NCBI GenBank assembly: GCA_033675545.1
Contig: JAWDGP010004874.1
Location: 136,001-200,000 of the forward strand
DNA from: Elysia crispata
Taxonomy: Eukaryota > Mollusca > Gastropoda > Plakobranchidae
DNA length: 64,000 bases
Direction: 5' to 3'
Positions within the stretch are counted from its first letter, which is position 1; every line of letters begins with the position of its first letter. The position numbers and the translations under genes are program-made. Under the pieces are notes generated by a model. That model was not told the origin of the DNA and searched no databases. It was given only the letters and a program-made list of their open reading frames with translations. Positions 30,901-43,227 of this stretch are shown here, one piece after another.

Positions 30901-33900
30901 CATAATTGCTCATGAAATACCTCATTTAAAATGAAAATTCTTGTCACCCCACACTTTTCTTAGGTTTTTCAACATGGATTTCTCTCTTATTGGCAGACTT
31001 TTGAGATTAGTCTTTCAATTTCCTAATGGGATTTTGACCAATATATCTGCCTAAACTTAGATACTGCTTCAAATTTTGTTATCCCAGCTAAAAAAAACCT
31101 TTTTTTTACTTTGTTGATTCATCTTATACCAACAAAATCTGTACTATGTTTGTTTTCAATTCGGACTCCTTTAAATTATCTTTTTTTTGTATGTTTTTAA
31201 TACCAGTTCCATGCTTTGGGCCTTCTGTACTACATTCGTAAGACAGACAAACTCGCTGTAAACAAGCTAGTGAGCAAATTTAGTAAGCACACTCTGAAGT
31301 CACCTTATGCCTATTGTCTGTTGGTAAGAAACGTTTACATTTCTTATTAGACTTCTCTTTTAGAAGTTGATCTAATCAAAATGTTATTGTGAATGACAGA
31401 AATTTTGTAGGTAAGAGTTGATGTTTTTCGCAGGTTGAGAAAAAAATTTTCTTACATATCAGGTGTTTGGTAATTTATGTTTTTGGTCATATTTTCTTGT
31501 GATCAGTAAAATTGTTAAAACAAAGAAAAAAATCAGTTCAGTAACAAAACTTACATGGGCCTGAAATATCCAGCTAGCAAATACAAGATCCAATTTGGCT
31601 AAACTTTGTTGCTGTGATGTTCACAATTTGGTTTTGCTTGAATCATTAGATATTAAAACTGTGTGTATATAGAGAAAGTAAACTTTATAGGAGCTGAGAG
31701 CCTTCAGGAATATTTTTCAACAGAAGATTTTTTTTCTGGTTTTATAATTTATCATAATAAGCTGAAAGCATAAACTACAATGTTTTTGTAACCTCTTTTT
31801 GCTTCTAAGATTCGCATAGCATCAAAACTGATAGAGGAGGAGGATGCTGGCTCTGACAGTCCCATGTTTGACTTTATTGAGAGCTGCCTGAGGCACAAGT
31901 CTGAGATGGTGATCTACGAAGCAGCCCATGCCATTGTGCAACTCAAAAACACCACAGCAAAGGACTTGGCTCCAGCAGTTTCCGTTCTGCAACTCTTCTG
32001 CAGCTCACCAAAACCCACCTTACGTTTTGCTGCTGTCAGGACACTTAACAAGGTGAGATTAAGTTCTGTGTCTGGAAAAGTGACTTCAAATTGTTTTCTT
32101 ACAACTTCTCACATTGTCGATTTGACCTTATTTCATAGGATTGTGATGTTTAATCTCCTTTTTTTTCATGTCTCATCAAATATTAATATTGTTCTTTCAA
32201 CTCTAAAATTTATTTCAAATTAATTCTCAGGAAAACATTTGGACATTGGTTTCTTATAAATGCTATTTTGAGAAACTGACTGGTCTCAAGATAGGTAAAT
32301 GTAAGCTGCTTTCCACAGCACTTGCCAGTGAAATTTGTTTTAGAAACACTCAGTCCCTGACAATTCTAAGTAAGATATCTTCAATGAAAAAACTGTTTCC
32401 AATTGTTCTGTTTAGTGTAGGTAGAACCATCCTTCAACTTTTAAGATAATGATATTTGATTATCAGATTATCAGAATCTTGCTCAGAAATTTCATCCTGC
32501 ATTTTTAAGTTTTGTAATTAACTACACAGACACAGACATTCCCTTCTTACAAAACTTTCTTGAGGAGGGGAGGAGGAGGAACACAGTGGGATTTTCCATT
32601 GTTTTCTCTTGTTTCTTAAATGCTTGACTAATGATAAACATTTTTTAGCCATTAAGGGAAAAAAATGACTATCCAATTGTGTTATGTAACTTAGAACATC
32701 TAAATAATCTGTCAAGCAGCTTTCTCTCCCTATATGTTTCCTCATACTGTCTTTGCCTCGGGGTGTTGAAAAATGAGAGTATCCCACTGAGTATAATATC
32801 TGCTTTAGTCCCAGGGGTTTTTGAAATCATTTCAGATTGGTGATAGAGCAATGGTGAGAACTTCTGCTCAGAAATTTTATAAATGGTGCGAATTTAAATT
32901 GTCTTGGGACCAGTCTAGTTCAACTAATTATTACAACGAAAGAAAAAAGGATAAAAATATGTCAAGCATGAGTTTGTGCTATTTAATTGTTTAATTAGTA
33001 ATTATTTTATTGAATATCTCCATAAATGTGGAAAATGGGCACTTGCCATGATAATAGAACTGGTCTCAAGTGCATTTCCATTTTTATTCCATTTTTTTTT
33101 TCATTGTTTAGCATCTTTTTAGAACTTCTGTCGTTTTCTTACTGTTGCTCCTTTTTTCCTCTAAATGCAGTTTCTGCATGTGCCAAAACAAAGAGTTTAG
33201 ATTTGTGCCATTTTAGATTTTTTTTTACTTTAAATTTTCAAATGTTTTCCAAAATAGTCTTCTCTTTACTCCACTTTTTTTTAGAACTCTTAAAAATAAA
33301 TTATAGCCACCCAAAAAAATGTGCTGATTTCATATTTTAAGACTGAAGAAAAGTTTGAACTACTTAAAATGGGCTGAAATACAGATATTGTTATGTTAAG
33401 CAAAAGCTTTCATTGGATATATTAATCAAATAAAGTCAGATATCTTTTGACACTATATCAAGTTTTTTGCTTTTGTATGAAAATATATTCAATGTGAAGT
33501 TAGACTCAAGGATGTCTAATAGAAAGTCGTGCTAAGATTTACTTGTAGTTTTTATAAAGCGTTTAAAAAAGGGGTTGTTCAAATCTTGGAGCCATTTATC
33601 AAACAGTTGCACTTTTGCCTTTACATTATATGTAGTGCTTGATTTTATGTAAGTATGGTAAATCAAAAACTGAAGTTAATGAAAATTTTCCTCTGTTGTT
33701 TTTTTTTTTTTTTTTGTTTTATTTTTTTTACAAGTTATTAACAGTCTTTATTCCAAGTTATTAATACACCTACCGTATCAGTTGAAGATACTCACATTAA
33801 GCTCTCTTGCTACTCTAACTTTTCACATTTGTCTTCATAGGTCGCCATCAAGCATCCAGCAGCTGTGACTGCTTGCAACCTTGACCTTGAGAACCTCATC

Positions 33901-36900
33901 ACAGATGTCAACCGAAGCATTGCCACACTGGCCATCACCACTCTTCTCAAGACTGGTAACGAGAGCAGTGTGGACCGCCTCATGAAGCAGATCTCCAGCT
34001 TTATGTCAGAGATCTCAGACGAATTCAAGATTGTTGTTGTCCAAGCCATCCGCTCGCTGTGTGCCAAGTTCCCGCGCAAGCACAATGTGCTCATGACGTT
34101 CCTGGCACAGATGCTTCGTGATGAGGTCAGGGCTCCATCACCATCATCCCCCTCACTACCATCAGTCTCTTCACAGCAACATCCTGATGCAGTAACTATG
34201 CATGCTGGGTGGTGTGTGTTTGCATGCCAACCTGATATGATAGTGCACAGGAGTTTTTAACCTTCATTTGTTCTTGATTTGGGCATTCTTTGTCTTAGAT
34301 CTAGAATCAAATTGTTAGATAATTCTTCATGAGTAAATTTCCATCTCATTTAATAAAAGTTTGTCTCTTTTTTGAGAATAAAGTGTCTCAGGTGGATTTG
34401 TTAAAAATGGAACTGGAAAAGAAGCATAATTTTAATGCTCTTCCTTGCTGAGTTTTAATTACAGGCACTATCCCTCTTCTTTTTCTTAGATTCCATTGCT
34501 GGTGCAAGTGCAGAAGTGCCCAAACTTGCAAGACTTGATTTCTAGTGTGTTAAGCTTTCTCTGAAATGTCATTTTTTTACATTTCAACATGAATGTCACT
34601 GATATCTAGGTGAGGCAGAAGCCTCTTAGTCATCTCTGTCTTTTTATCCAACTGCAATATCCAGCATTTCAACAAGGATGCTCTTAACACAGTGCCATAC
34701 CCAATAAACCAGAGCTGCTTTAAATGCCATTAGTTTTAACTTTTTGAAATTTTTACTCATTCATTTGTAGTACACACATTTTTATCTGTGGAAACATATT
34801 GATACAACAAATTGAAAAGTATTGTCTTTTTTGAGGCAACATTGAAGCCTGGATTATGTCTAAATGAGCTGTTGTGTTGGATTTATTTTTAACACAGGGA
34901 GGCTTTGACTACAAGAAAGAGATAGTGGACTGTATCATTGTTACAATTGAGGAAAATCCTGAGGCAAAGGAAGCTGGTATGTTTTATTTTTTCCACCTAA
35001 AAAGTTGTGTGCCTTCCTTTTTTTTTTTAAGTCTAGCACGTTTTTTGGGACACCATAAATTACAATAGGCTCTCATATGTCAGCTCTTAAGGCCATATCA
35101 GTTTGAAGAATCTATGTCCAACTATGCTATTTTATATTTCATAATTCTTTTTCTTGTTTCTCTGTAACTGCATATTATTCAAATCTCATTGGACCTGTTG
35201 TTGAATTTTTATTTATATTACATCATTTTGTCCCTGTATTTGTCTGTAAGAGACTAAGATGACAAACAGCTATCCAGAGCTATACCAAAAGTTTGAATCA
35301 TTCAAAAGCTGGATAGTAATATATGTTTGTTATATAGACTTGAAACATTCTCAAATGAGCACTTACTCATGTTATTAGGGGTCTTTTTCTATTCTTGTGT
35401 CATTTTTTTCCCTCTATTGTAGTAGTGCTGTTCCAAACCTTAAAAAGTCCCGGAGTGACTTCTTTTAGCAGAGTGTACATGTGTTAACTAATGTCTCTCC
35501 CCTCCTAGGTCTCGCTCACCTGTGTGAGTTCATTGAAGACTGTGAGCACACAGTGCTAGCCACTAAGATCCTGCATCTGCTGGGCAAAGAGGGGCCTCGC
35601 ACGCCCACACCCTCAAAGTACATTCGTTTTATTTACAACAGAGTCATTCTGGAGAATGCTGCTGTCAGGGCAGGTAAGGCCCTATCCCCTGCCTTCATTT
35701 GACGGAAATATAAAAACTCCCCTGGGATATTTTTGTTTTGATTCATTGCTTTTTCAAGTAATGCAAACTTTAAAACTTTGTTATAAGCTTAAAAACAGGA
35801 AATTGGATCTAAGATGTCAAATGCTTTGGTTTGATAATTGTGGGCTATATGAGTTTACCAGGTTTTTTGCTTTTTTTTTTCCACTAAGTCTCTAAAATTA
35901 AGTGAACATATCTCATAACTCATAATCTTTTTCACATGTTTTTTTTTCTTTCAAGTCATAGGAAAACTTTTATTGCGTTAATTGATAAATTAAAATTATG
36001 CTGGATGATAAGAAAATGGATATTTCATTTTTCAGCTGCTGTGAGTGCCATTGCCAAGTTTGGAGCTCATTGTGAAGATCTTCTTGAAAGCTGCATTGTT
36101 TTGCTTGAGCGGTAGGTCAAAATGAAGGAAGCGAGATTAGGGTTGAGGGGGAAAAAAAAACACCAACACCAAAATTTATTGTTGAACAAATTCTGAAATA
36201 TGATATCCCTTTTTTTTTTCTTGTGAAAGATGTGTCTGTTTAGATGAAGATCTGTCATCCATATCAGCCTGGACCATATAGTATTCAATTAAAATGGTCG
36301 GCACGTTGAATAGTTTAAGATCGTGTGAATTTGTACATATTTGCTAAAGTAAATTGCAAATAAATTTTGCCACAAATATACAACGAATCAGCAGCCTTCA
36401 AGCAAAGAGATCAATTCGAATACTTGGATACTGTAATATCAAGGGATAGATGCAACAACACTGAAATTGCATCAAGAATAGTGCAAGTAAAAAAAGAGTT
36501 TCCAGAGAATGAAATGATTACTAACAAATAAATGCACCTCCATCCTCACAAGAAGAAGAGCCCTTGAGTGTTATATTGAGCCAATTTCAAAACAGCTATA
36601 AAAGAAACAGGAAGGAACAGAAATGTGATTCCTACCGAAAATTCTACAAATCCCATGGACTGCAAAGAAATCAAACAAAACAGTGTTACAAGAATCTGAC
36701 ACAAGATCACTCTTAAACAGAATACATATACACCAAGCAATCTTTTTTGGCCATGTGATGAGAAGAGAGAAATTGGATGATGGAAGGAAAAAGCAGTGGG
36801 GAAAACAGTAAGAAAAGATGTTGGATGGACTAAAAAAGTGGTTAAATGTAGGATTAGTGAGAGATACACTTAAGGCAACAAGGCATTGAGATGCTTGGAA

Positions 36901-39900
36901 GGTCATGATCACCTACTTTAAAGAGCAGAGCACTTGATTGATTGACTGATCATTAGCCTTGTATTTTGAGAGTTTGAGAAAAGGCCAAAAAATGTTTGTG
37001 TGATTATGCTCATGCTTCATTGAATAATGTTCTTTGTTTCAGTTGCCAATTGGATACTGATGATGAGGTTCGAGACAGGGCCACATTCTATGTCAATGTC
37101 TTAAAGCAGCAACAGAAGGCTCTTAGCTCAGCCTTCATTCTTAATGGTAACATTCTTTTCTTTTACTTGGAACCTAATGTATGCCTTTTTCCCCCTTTAT
37201 TGTTATTTTGAGTAAACTATAGATATTATCTCTCTTGCCTCTTGCTGTTCTCCAGAGACTGAGATTTCTTGGGGTTTTTTTTTCTAAAAATGTGAGAAAA
37301 AAAGTTATCATGCAATCATTCTAAGGCTTTACCTTTAGATCTGTAAGATGCAGCAATTTTTATTCATCTATCTTAGGTTTTTTTTTTTTAAGTTTTGTAG
37401 AGGAAGGGTATAAAATTTCATATTTCAGAAAATTTTTTGAAGCCATTAAAGATGCAACAAAATTAAAAACTCTGGATCTTTATCATAAAATTCTTTTTCA
37501 GATCCTTCAAACTATGTCGAGGCCATAATCGCACTAGATCTAGATATGAATCTCTCAGATTTCACTGATAGGGGTCGACTTTCAGTTCTGCAACATGTTT
37601 TAAATTGTTAAAAAAAAAAAAAAAAAAGAAATCTGCAACAATAAAAAAAAAAAAGTAATTCTAAATACTTATAAAGAAATGGTTAAAAAAACGCTGAGGC
37701 AGCAAGTTGTTTGGGTGGTTACTATAGGAGTTAAACCTAAAATACTCAGGGATGGCAGATGCTAACAGGTGCAAGTTAGTGTCCTGCTTATATTCAGGCT
37801 AATTCATAATTATAATGTCTAGTTTTTTTTCTATCACAGTATTTCTGTTCCATGAAAGCAATAATATGTTTAAAGTTTTCCGCAGTCATTTTATTTTATT
37901 TTATATACACGGTTGTGGGGTATTCAGGAAGAATTGCAAAGGCCCTGATTGTTTTCCTTTACCAGGACTTCAAGTGTCTGTAGTGGGACTGGAGCGTGCA
38001 CTGCACCAGTACACTCTTGAGCCAAATGAAGCAGAATTTGACATGAAATCAGTGCCCCTGGCAACACAGCCACTAGCAGAGCAGAAGGGTAAGAATCTAC
38101 ATTTTTCCTCATTCAAATTTTACAATGCTTTTAGCTCATCCCAACTGTCTAATTGTTGGCTTTATCGGCACATGGAGCTACCTTAGGCGTTGGTTCCAAT
38201 GCGATTCGGGATGTGACTTAAGTTCATGCTAATGATTGTTTTAACTTGTTCTGTCAAGTTTTTGATACTGGCATAAAGTAAGATTCAGGGAGCAGAGCTT
38301 GTAATAGGTGTTTTCAGTTGCGATAAGGATGTTTGCCCATGTAAGATCGAAGTGTTTTATCTTATGCAAAATCTGATCTTGGATTCACCTAGATGTAGAG
38401 GAGATATTAAAATTTATGACTGTGTACAGTTCTAAACTAGTGTTTGACATGAAGATACCAGCACAACTGCCGTAGTGAAGTTCACGAGGTCACCACACTT
38501 AAAGTCAATTCTTGGATGAAGTCAACTTGTTCTGGCAGGCTTTTTTTCCCCTCTTCATTTCATACAATTTAATTTTGGATTAAATCAACCCCTTCAGCAG
38601 TATTTCTGCTTAAAGTCAACTCTGAATGATTCGGTCAGCAGATTTGAAGTGAGAGAGTGCTTTTTAAAAAACGCTCTGTCTTGCATGCAAGTCTAACTGG
38701 ATTTAGATCTAGACTACCCTGTAAATATGGTATGAATGAATAATGCTGATAACACTGCAGTGCTAAATTTACTCGTACCTCTCCTTCTGTTTAATGCTGT
38801 GTAAGACAGCACTTGCAAGTTTGTTTGCGGACATGTTGGTTGTTTTGAGAAGTGTGTGTGTGTGTGTGGGAACACACGCACGCACGCACACACACACTGA
38901 TCAACAGGCCTGCCCCCTCTCTTTGTCTTGTTGGACTAAGCATGATCTCTTAATCTAGATATCAATTATGCATGTCCCCAACGATGGGCATGTACCTTGA
39001 TACTGATCTAGGGTAATCACATTGCCTTCTCTCATCCACATATCAGTTCTAATGCTTTGATGTGACACACACACATAGTATCCAACAGCCCTGTGATTGG
39101 CTGTTTTATAGTTGTCTTTTGTCCTTCGTTTTGTGCACAAACCAGGCATAGTGTTTGTTTGATTCAGTCTAAATCTAGAGTATCAACAAAGCACCAAAGC
39201 ATCCGGCTTCGTTTCATAGCACTGATACCAAGCTTGATATCACTTTACTTAGATCTATCCTATCATCATGTCTGAGAAAAAGTACAATGAACTGGGTGTG
39301 GAAACAAAGTCAAAATTTTGATTCCAACATGTCCACGCAAATAGAGCTTGGAAAGAAATATGGCCTGCATGAGAGCACGGTTTTAAAAATCTCTATTTTA
39401 AAAAAAAAAGAAGAAAAAAGAGGCAAGGAAGAAAATGGATGAGGGATGGTGAAGCTGAGGAAGTTATTTAAGCCCAGTAAGGCTGGTTTACTTTAAGAAA
39501 GAGCGGGTTTTAAGGGCACCAATTTCTGGCTCTGGTTTTATGGGGAAAGCCAACAGCATCTATATAAAACAAGAGAGAGAGAGAGAGAGAGGAGACGTTT
39601 ATCAACTACAGGTTGTTCTCTTTGAATTAAGATAAAAGCAACTATTTTATCTGGTCTCAAAGGATTGAATTTATCCAGACTCCATTGTAATAAAAGTCTT
39701 GGCAAAATTGTTACAGTAACTAGGTAGAATGCCTCTAAAATTAAGATGACCAATTACATAACCTTATTTTATGGCATATAAAATAAATAAAATATTCAAG
39801 GTATATTTGCCCAGGTATCTCCAATTTTTCTTTATTATAGGACTCTAGATAGCTTAGTATGTAAAATACCCACCCTTGACTTATGCATAGCTGAGAGCAT

Positions 39901-42900
39901 ATGTACCCAAACAAGTTTTGTTGAAGTTCAAGATGAACTACTGTATGTACCAATCATGAAAACCGCATTTCCCATTTCTGTGGTGAATCTTTAACAGTGC
40001 GAGATGTACCAGGTGAAGCACCCTCTGCTAGACCAGCCCAGGATAAAGTGGCAGCCTCAAGACAAGATGTGTATCAGGAACAGCTGGCTCAGGTAGACAT
40101 TGAATTTCTATGTATTTATGAATGGAAAGTTCCTTCATGAGCAGATAAGGAGATTCATTTATACTGTGATTATCTGCTAGAGGTTTCAAATTTACTTTTC
40201 AATATAAATGTTGCTGGCTTAATGTTAATATGTTTTCTTTTTTGATCATGTGAAGAAATGTTGCCAGCAAATGTGGATATCTTTATGGCAGCTACATTTA
40301 TTACTATTTGTATTTTAAATATTGCTGCTCCTATGCCTTCATATTTCCTCCATTTTGTTAAATTTTGAATAAGTCCTTCTACATTTATTTTTAAATAAAT
40401 TCTGATTGTTTTGTTTTTCTTCATCTTTGTGGTTTGCATAGGTACCTGAGTTGGCTAATCTAGGTACTCTGTTCAAGTCATCTCAACCTATGGAAGTGAC
40501 AGAATCGGAGACTGAGTACTACATCCAGTGTGTGAAGCACACATTCAGTAACTATATTGTTTTCCAGGTAAGAAAAGGCTCATCAGCACGCTCTGAAATC
40601 GAGATTATGTACAGAGAAGACACATAATTGAGTTTGATTTTAAAGACTTTTAATGAAGAAAATATGCATTAGAGAAATCTATCACAGTTCAATTTCCTTA
40701 TTGACCAAATGTGTGAAATGCTAAAACATCTCAAAATAATATCTGAAATTTCACCTCTACTGTCTATTTCAGATTTCGTTGTTTTTTTGTTTTTTTTTAA
40801 TGATCTCCTTACTTTTAAATTCATCTCAATCTTTGTTGGATTCACTCCTTCCTTATTTTCCATTGACTTTTGGCCTCTTCAATCCAACTAGTTTGACTGT
40901 ACCAACACACTGAATGACCAGCTTCTGGAGAAGGTTACAGTAGAGATGGAGCCAGCAGAAGGTTTTGAGGTCACCAAGTATATTGCCTGCCAATCTCTCC
41001 CGTATAACAAACCAGGAACAACCTACACTCTAGTCAGGCTGCCTGCAGAACCGACTCAAGGTACTTCCTGGACTATTGATGTGGTTCTTTGCAGGAGGGT
41101 TATGTTGTAACGGTTTACTAGCATCATGATTTTTGTAGAACTGCAGGACTGTGTGCTTCCAATTATAGTAGGACATTATTAAACATAAATTGTAAGGATT
41201 GCAAATATCTTTTTAGTTTTGCCACTTTTATGAAGGTAATTATGGAAGGAAAAAAAATTGATTAAGTCATTTATGAAGGCTTAACTGTGTTATAATCTTT
41301 TGTCATCCCAGTGCAAAAATGTAAAGTATATACAGTGGAAACTTCACTAATAAAATTTCTCATTAATCAAAATGATCAGGTTCTTTTTGGATCTAGATCA
41401 TGTCTTAAGCATTGTTTGCCAGCTTAGATGCACTCTTTCTATTTTTTTTTTATGGTGCATCGCAACTGTTTAGCACTTACCTGTAGTTAATAGAAGCTTC
41501 AACAGTTTCATGAACAGGTTATTGAAGATTTTGTTTTTACACAGCTGGGATTCAGTTTTGCAGCTTGAAGATAATTTGAATTCTCTTAAATCACAGTTTT
41601 TATTTATTCCGAAAGATTAGGAATTACAAGGTTTCCACAGAGTGAGATTGCAGTATGTAGAAGGATTAATGTAAAAGTTGTTGGATGACTGGTTGCAAAT
41701 AGTGAGATACACATAAACTTTGATTAATTTGGACATAGAATCGGAGTCTCTAGTCTTTGTCACACCTTGGTGTAGTCCAAGACTATCAATGGATTGTTCT
41801 GGTCTCTCTCCATTGTGCAGGCGCTAAGTATCATTCCAGTTCAGCATGCAATTGTTTCAGAGAATCAATGCTATATATTTATCTCTTCATCCTTTGTTGA
41901 ATGTAGATTTTTTAAATTTGTCATTCAACAAAACAAGAAAAACTTGTGAAACCCATGTAAATTCTGTTTTCCCCCAGTAACTGGAACGTTTGCTTGTACG
42001 TTGAAATTCTTGGTGAAAGACTGTGATCCACAAACAGGGGAGCCAGATGATGAGGGTTATGATGATGAATATGTAGTAAGTGTAAAAATTGATGTTATTT
42101 TTTTTTAGATTCAAAATGGATTCAAGGAATGTTTTCATTTTTTTTTATTACAAGGCCTGAGTTTAACCAAAAACCAAGATTTAGATTAAATCTATTACCT
42201 TTTTTTTAACTTTCTAAGCTTGATTCTGGGTTTTACAATTTTGTCTAATTTATGTTAAATAATAGAATGTATAGTTCTGAATCTTTGACAATATTGTTGT
42301 GCCTTCCAATACGAAGTTCATTGTCTCATGGTTTAATATCGAAGGCAAAAGTCAAATGATCTTCATTTTAATTTGTGAATCAAATCATATAATTTTCATG
42401 TCAATTCCAGCTGGAAGATGTTGAGGTGACTGTAGCTGACCATGTCCAGCGTGTGATGAAGCCAAACTTTGCTGCATCCTGGGAGGAGGTTGGTCCAGAG
42501 AATGAATTGGAAGACACCTACTCTCTCTCTACTATGAGCACCATTGAAGGTATGCTTTATGCAGCTCTGGGGGTGAAAAAAAACTTGTTTGCTGAAAATC
42601 ATATCTTAAACAGATCATTATATTTTATACCATGTAATTAAACTACATGTATCTAGGTATTGTCAAGATTTACTAAATATGGCAGATAATTTTTTATTAC
42701 TTATGTTCAAGACTTCTATTTTTTATCAATACAATACATATGAATCCCAAAATTTGTTTTTTTTTTAAACTGTATCATGAGGATAAAGATTATATATTTT
42801 TTTCAGGAAACAGATCTTTAAGTACGCCAAATTTTGGAATGCCCTTTGGCATAAATGAACTGTGCTCTTCACTCTTTCAGTTTCTGGGGTTTTTTCCGCA

Positions 42901-43227
42901 ATTTCCCAACAAAAACTTTTAGTTTAAAAAAAAGGTGAAATCTTGATTTCATTCACATAGATTTCTCTCTCCTCTCATGTTTCTTGTCCTGCAGAAGCCA
43001 TCAAGAATATTGTTCAGTACATGGGGTTGCAGCCATGTGAGAGGTCAGACAAAGTGCCGGAGGGCAAGAGCTCACATACATTATACCTGGGAGGTGTCTT
43101 CCGTGGAGGACACGATGCTCTGGTCAGAGCTAAGCTAGCACTGGACTCTTCAGGTGTCACCATGCAGTTGACTGTCAGATCCACTGATCCAAATGTATCA
43201 GAGGTTTTGGCTACTGCTGTAGCCTAA
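21908..43227 (+). CDS. COPG: Coatomer subunit gamma (gamma-COP), 22 coding exons, complete
   Basis: Subunit of the COPI coat (F-subcomplex), which drives Golgi-to-ER and intra-Golgi vesicle budding in the cytosol. Exons: 21908-21947, 24138-24187, 25959-26039, 26694-26765, 27079-27158, 28988-29063, 30363-30455, 30678-30764, 31207-31323, 31810-32052, 33841-34125, 34898-34976, 35509-35673, 36036-36111, 37043-37146, 37966-38088, 39998-40092, 40442-40567, 40892-41060, 41978-42075, 42411-42549, 42995-43227. All introns are GT-AG and all phases join: 2631 nt, 876 aa, against 874 aa for human COPG1. Landmarks: [62 protein letters not shown]. The ATG has A at -3. The protein is intact with no lost motif; vertebrate COPG1 and COPG2 are expected co-orthologs. 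Confidence 0.98.
22480..23870. repeat. Interspersed repeat R1, copy A (gamma-COP intron 1)
   Basis: Aligns in the same orientation with 27675-28830. Shared landmarks in order: AACATACCTCAAC, GGAAGCATCTTGTA, AATTAGTGGTACAAATGTAT, GCGCATGCTGCTTTCTAG, AGTTTCCCTCTCAC, TAGTTTATTCACATCTCCAA, CTGATCATGGA. It is diverged, without coding potential. A foldback element (about 22738-22913) interrupts it. The family is unknown. Confidence 0.75.
22738..22913. mobile_element. MITE-like foldback element, copy 1
   Basis: Left end GTTACTGGCCCAACTCACCC, right end the near-perfect complement GGTGAGTTGGGCCAATAAC. The termini are about 28 bp and continue as CTAAGCTTT. Length is about 176 bp with no coding. Nested in repeat R1 copy A. 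A related, inverted copy lies at 55726-55940. Confidence 0.7.
24535..25385 (-). mobile_element. LINE relic: N-terminal reverse-transcriptase region
   Basis: The minus-strand frame at 24948-25163 reads [19 protein letters not shown] then [19 protein letters not shown]. These are the RT block 'EI..AI..LK.GKA.G.D.I..E.LKALGD'. Downstream come [16 protein letters not shown] and MQVRNKIKS, then stops and frameshifts. The remainder towards 25385 matches the pre-RT linker ([10 protein letters not shown]). The endonuclease and the YADD block are missing. Inactive; it lies in gamma-COP intron 2. Confidence 0.8.
27675..28830. repeat. Interspersed repeat R1, copy B (gamma-COP intron 5)
   Basis: Second copy of the repeat at 22480-23870, same strand, about 1.16 kb. 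Landmarks: AAATGTACCTCACC, GGAAACATCTTGTAAC, ATAAGTGGTACAAATATAT, GCGCATGCTCCCTCCTAG, AGTTTCCCTCTCAC, TTGTTTATTCACATCTCC, CTTGATCGTGGA. It lacks the foldback insert found in copy A. Confidence 0.75.
29134..29947 (-). mobile_element. Short pogo/Tigger-like transposon with transposase N-terminus
   Basis: Termini CAGTCGGACCCGCCTTAT (left) and its imperfect complement GGTGGGTACGACTG (right), flanked by TA on both sides (29132-29133, 29948-29949), the expected target duplication. The minus-strand frame starting at 29391 reads [20 protein letters not shown], as in the CENP-B/pogo N-terminal helix-turn-helix; the rest of the transposase and its DDE catalytic region are absent. Length 814 bp. Non-autonomous; it lies in gamma-COP intron 6. 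Confidence 0.75.
36375..36955 (+). mobile_element. LINE relic, 3' portion, plus strand
   Basis: Degraded coding: [18 protein letters not shown] corresponds to the '..D..NN.EI..RI..AK' block after the RT domain, followed by remnants of the WTAKKSN and [10 protein letters not shown] blocks. It ends GCACTTGATTGATTGACTG, a (TTGA)n tail typical of some LINE 3' ends. Several frameshifts. It lies in gamma-COP intron 14. Confidence 0.75.
38473..39420 (+). mobile_element. pogo/Tigger-like transposon relic with transposase start
   Basis: ATG at 39268 opens [18 protein letters not shown], the start of a CENP-B-type helix-turn-helix. After a frameshift, [20 protein letters not shown] continues it in another frame. 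Upstream are the AAAGTCAACT/AGTCAACTTG submotifs that also mark the fragments near 4.8 kb. The right terminus and catalytic domain are missing. It lies in gamma-COP intron 16. Confidence 0.65.
39998..43227 (+). other. COPG: Gamma-COP linker and appendage (ear) coding block (exons 17-22)
   Basis: Exon 17 encodes a variable linker ending VYQEQLAQ. Exons 18-22 (about residues 623-876) encode the two-part appendage domain: [60 protein letters not shown] and [20 protein letters not shown]. This domain recruits ARFGAP2/3 in studied animals. Exon 22 ends in LATAVA and TAA. Confidence 0.93.

Larger units (their letters stand above)
21908..38088 (+). other. COPG: Gamma-COP adaptin-like trunk coding block (exons 1-16)
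   Basis: Residues 1 to about 590 form the alpha-helical solenoid ('adaptin N-terminal') that pairs with zeta-COP and binds ARF1 in the family. Well-conserved blocks include [17 protein letters not shown] (exon 4), [12 protein letters not shown] (exon 7), [20 protein letters not shown] (exon 10) and [17 protein letters not shown] (exons 11-12). Exons 10 and 11 are the two largest. Confidence 0.93.

Noticed and set aside
36546-36912. Two minus-strand hydrophobic frames of 107 and 113 codons
   Set aside because: They are antisense shadows of the plus-strand LINE relic at 36375-36955.
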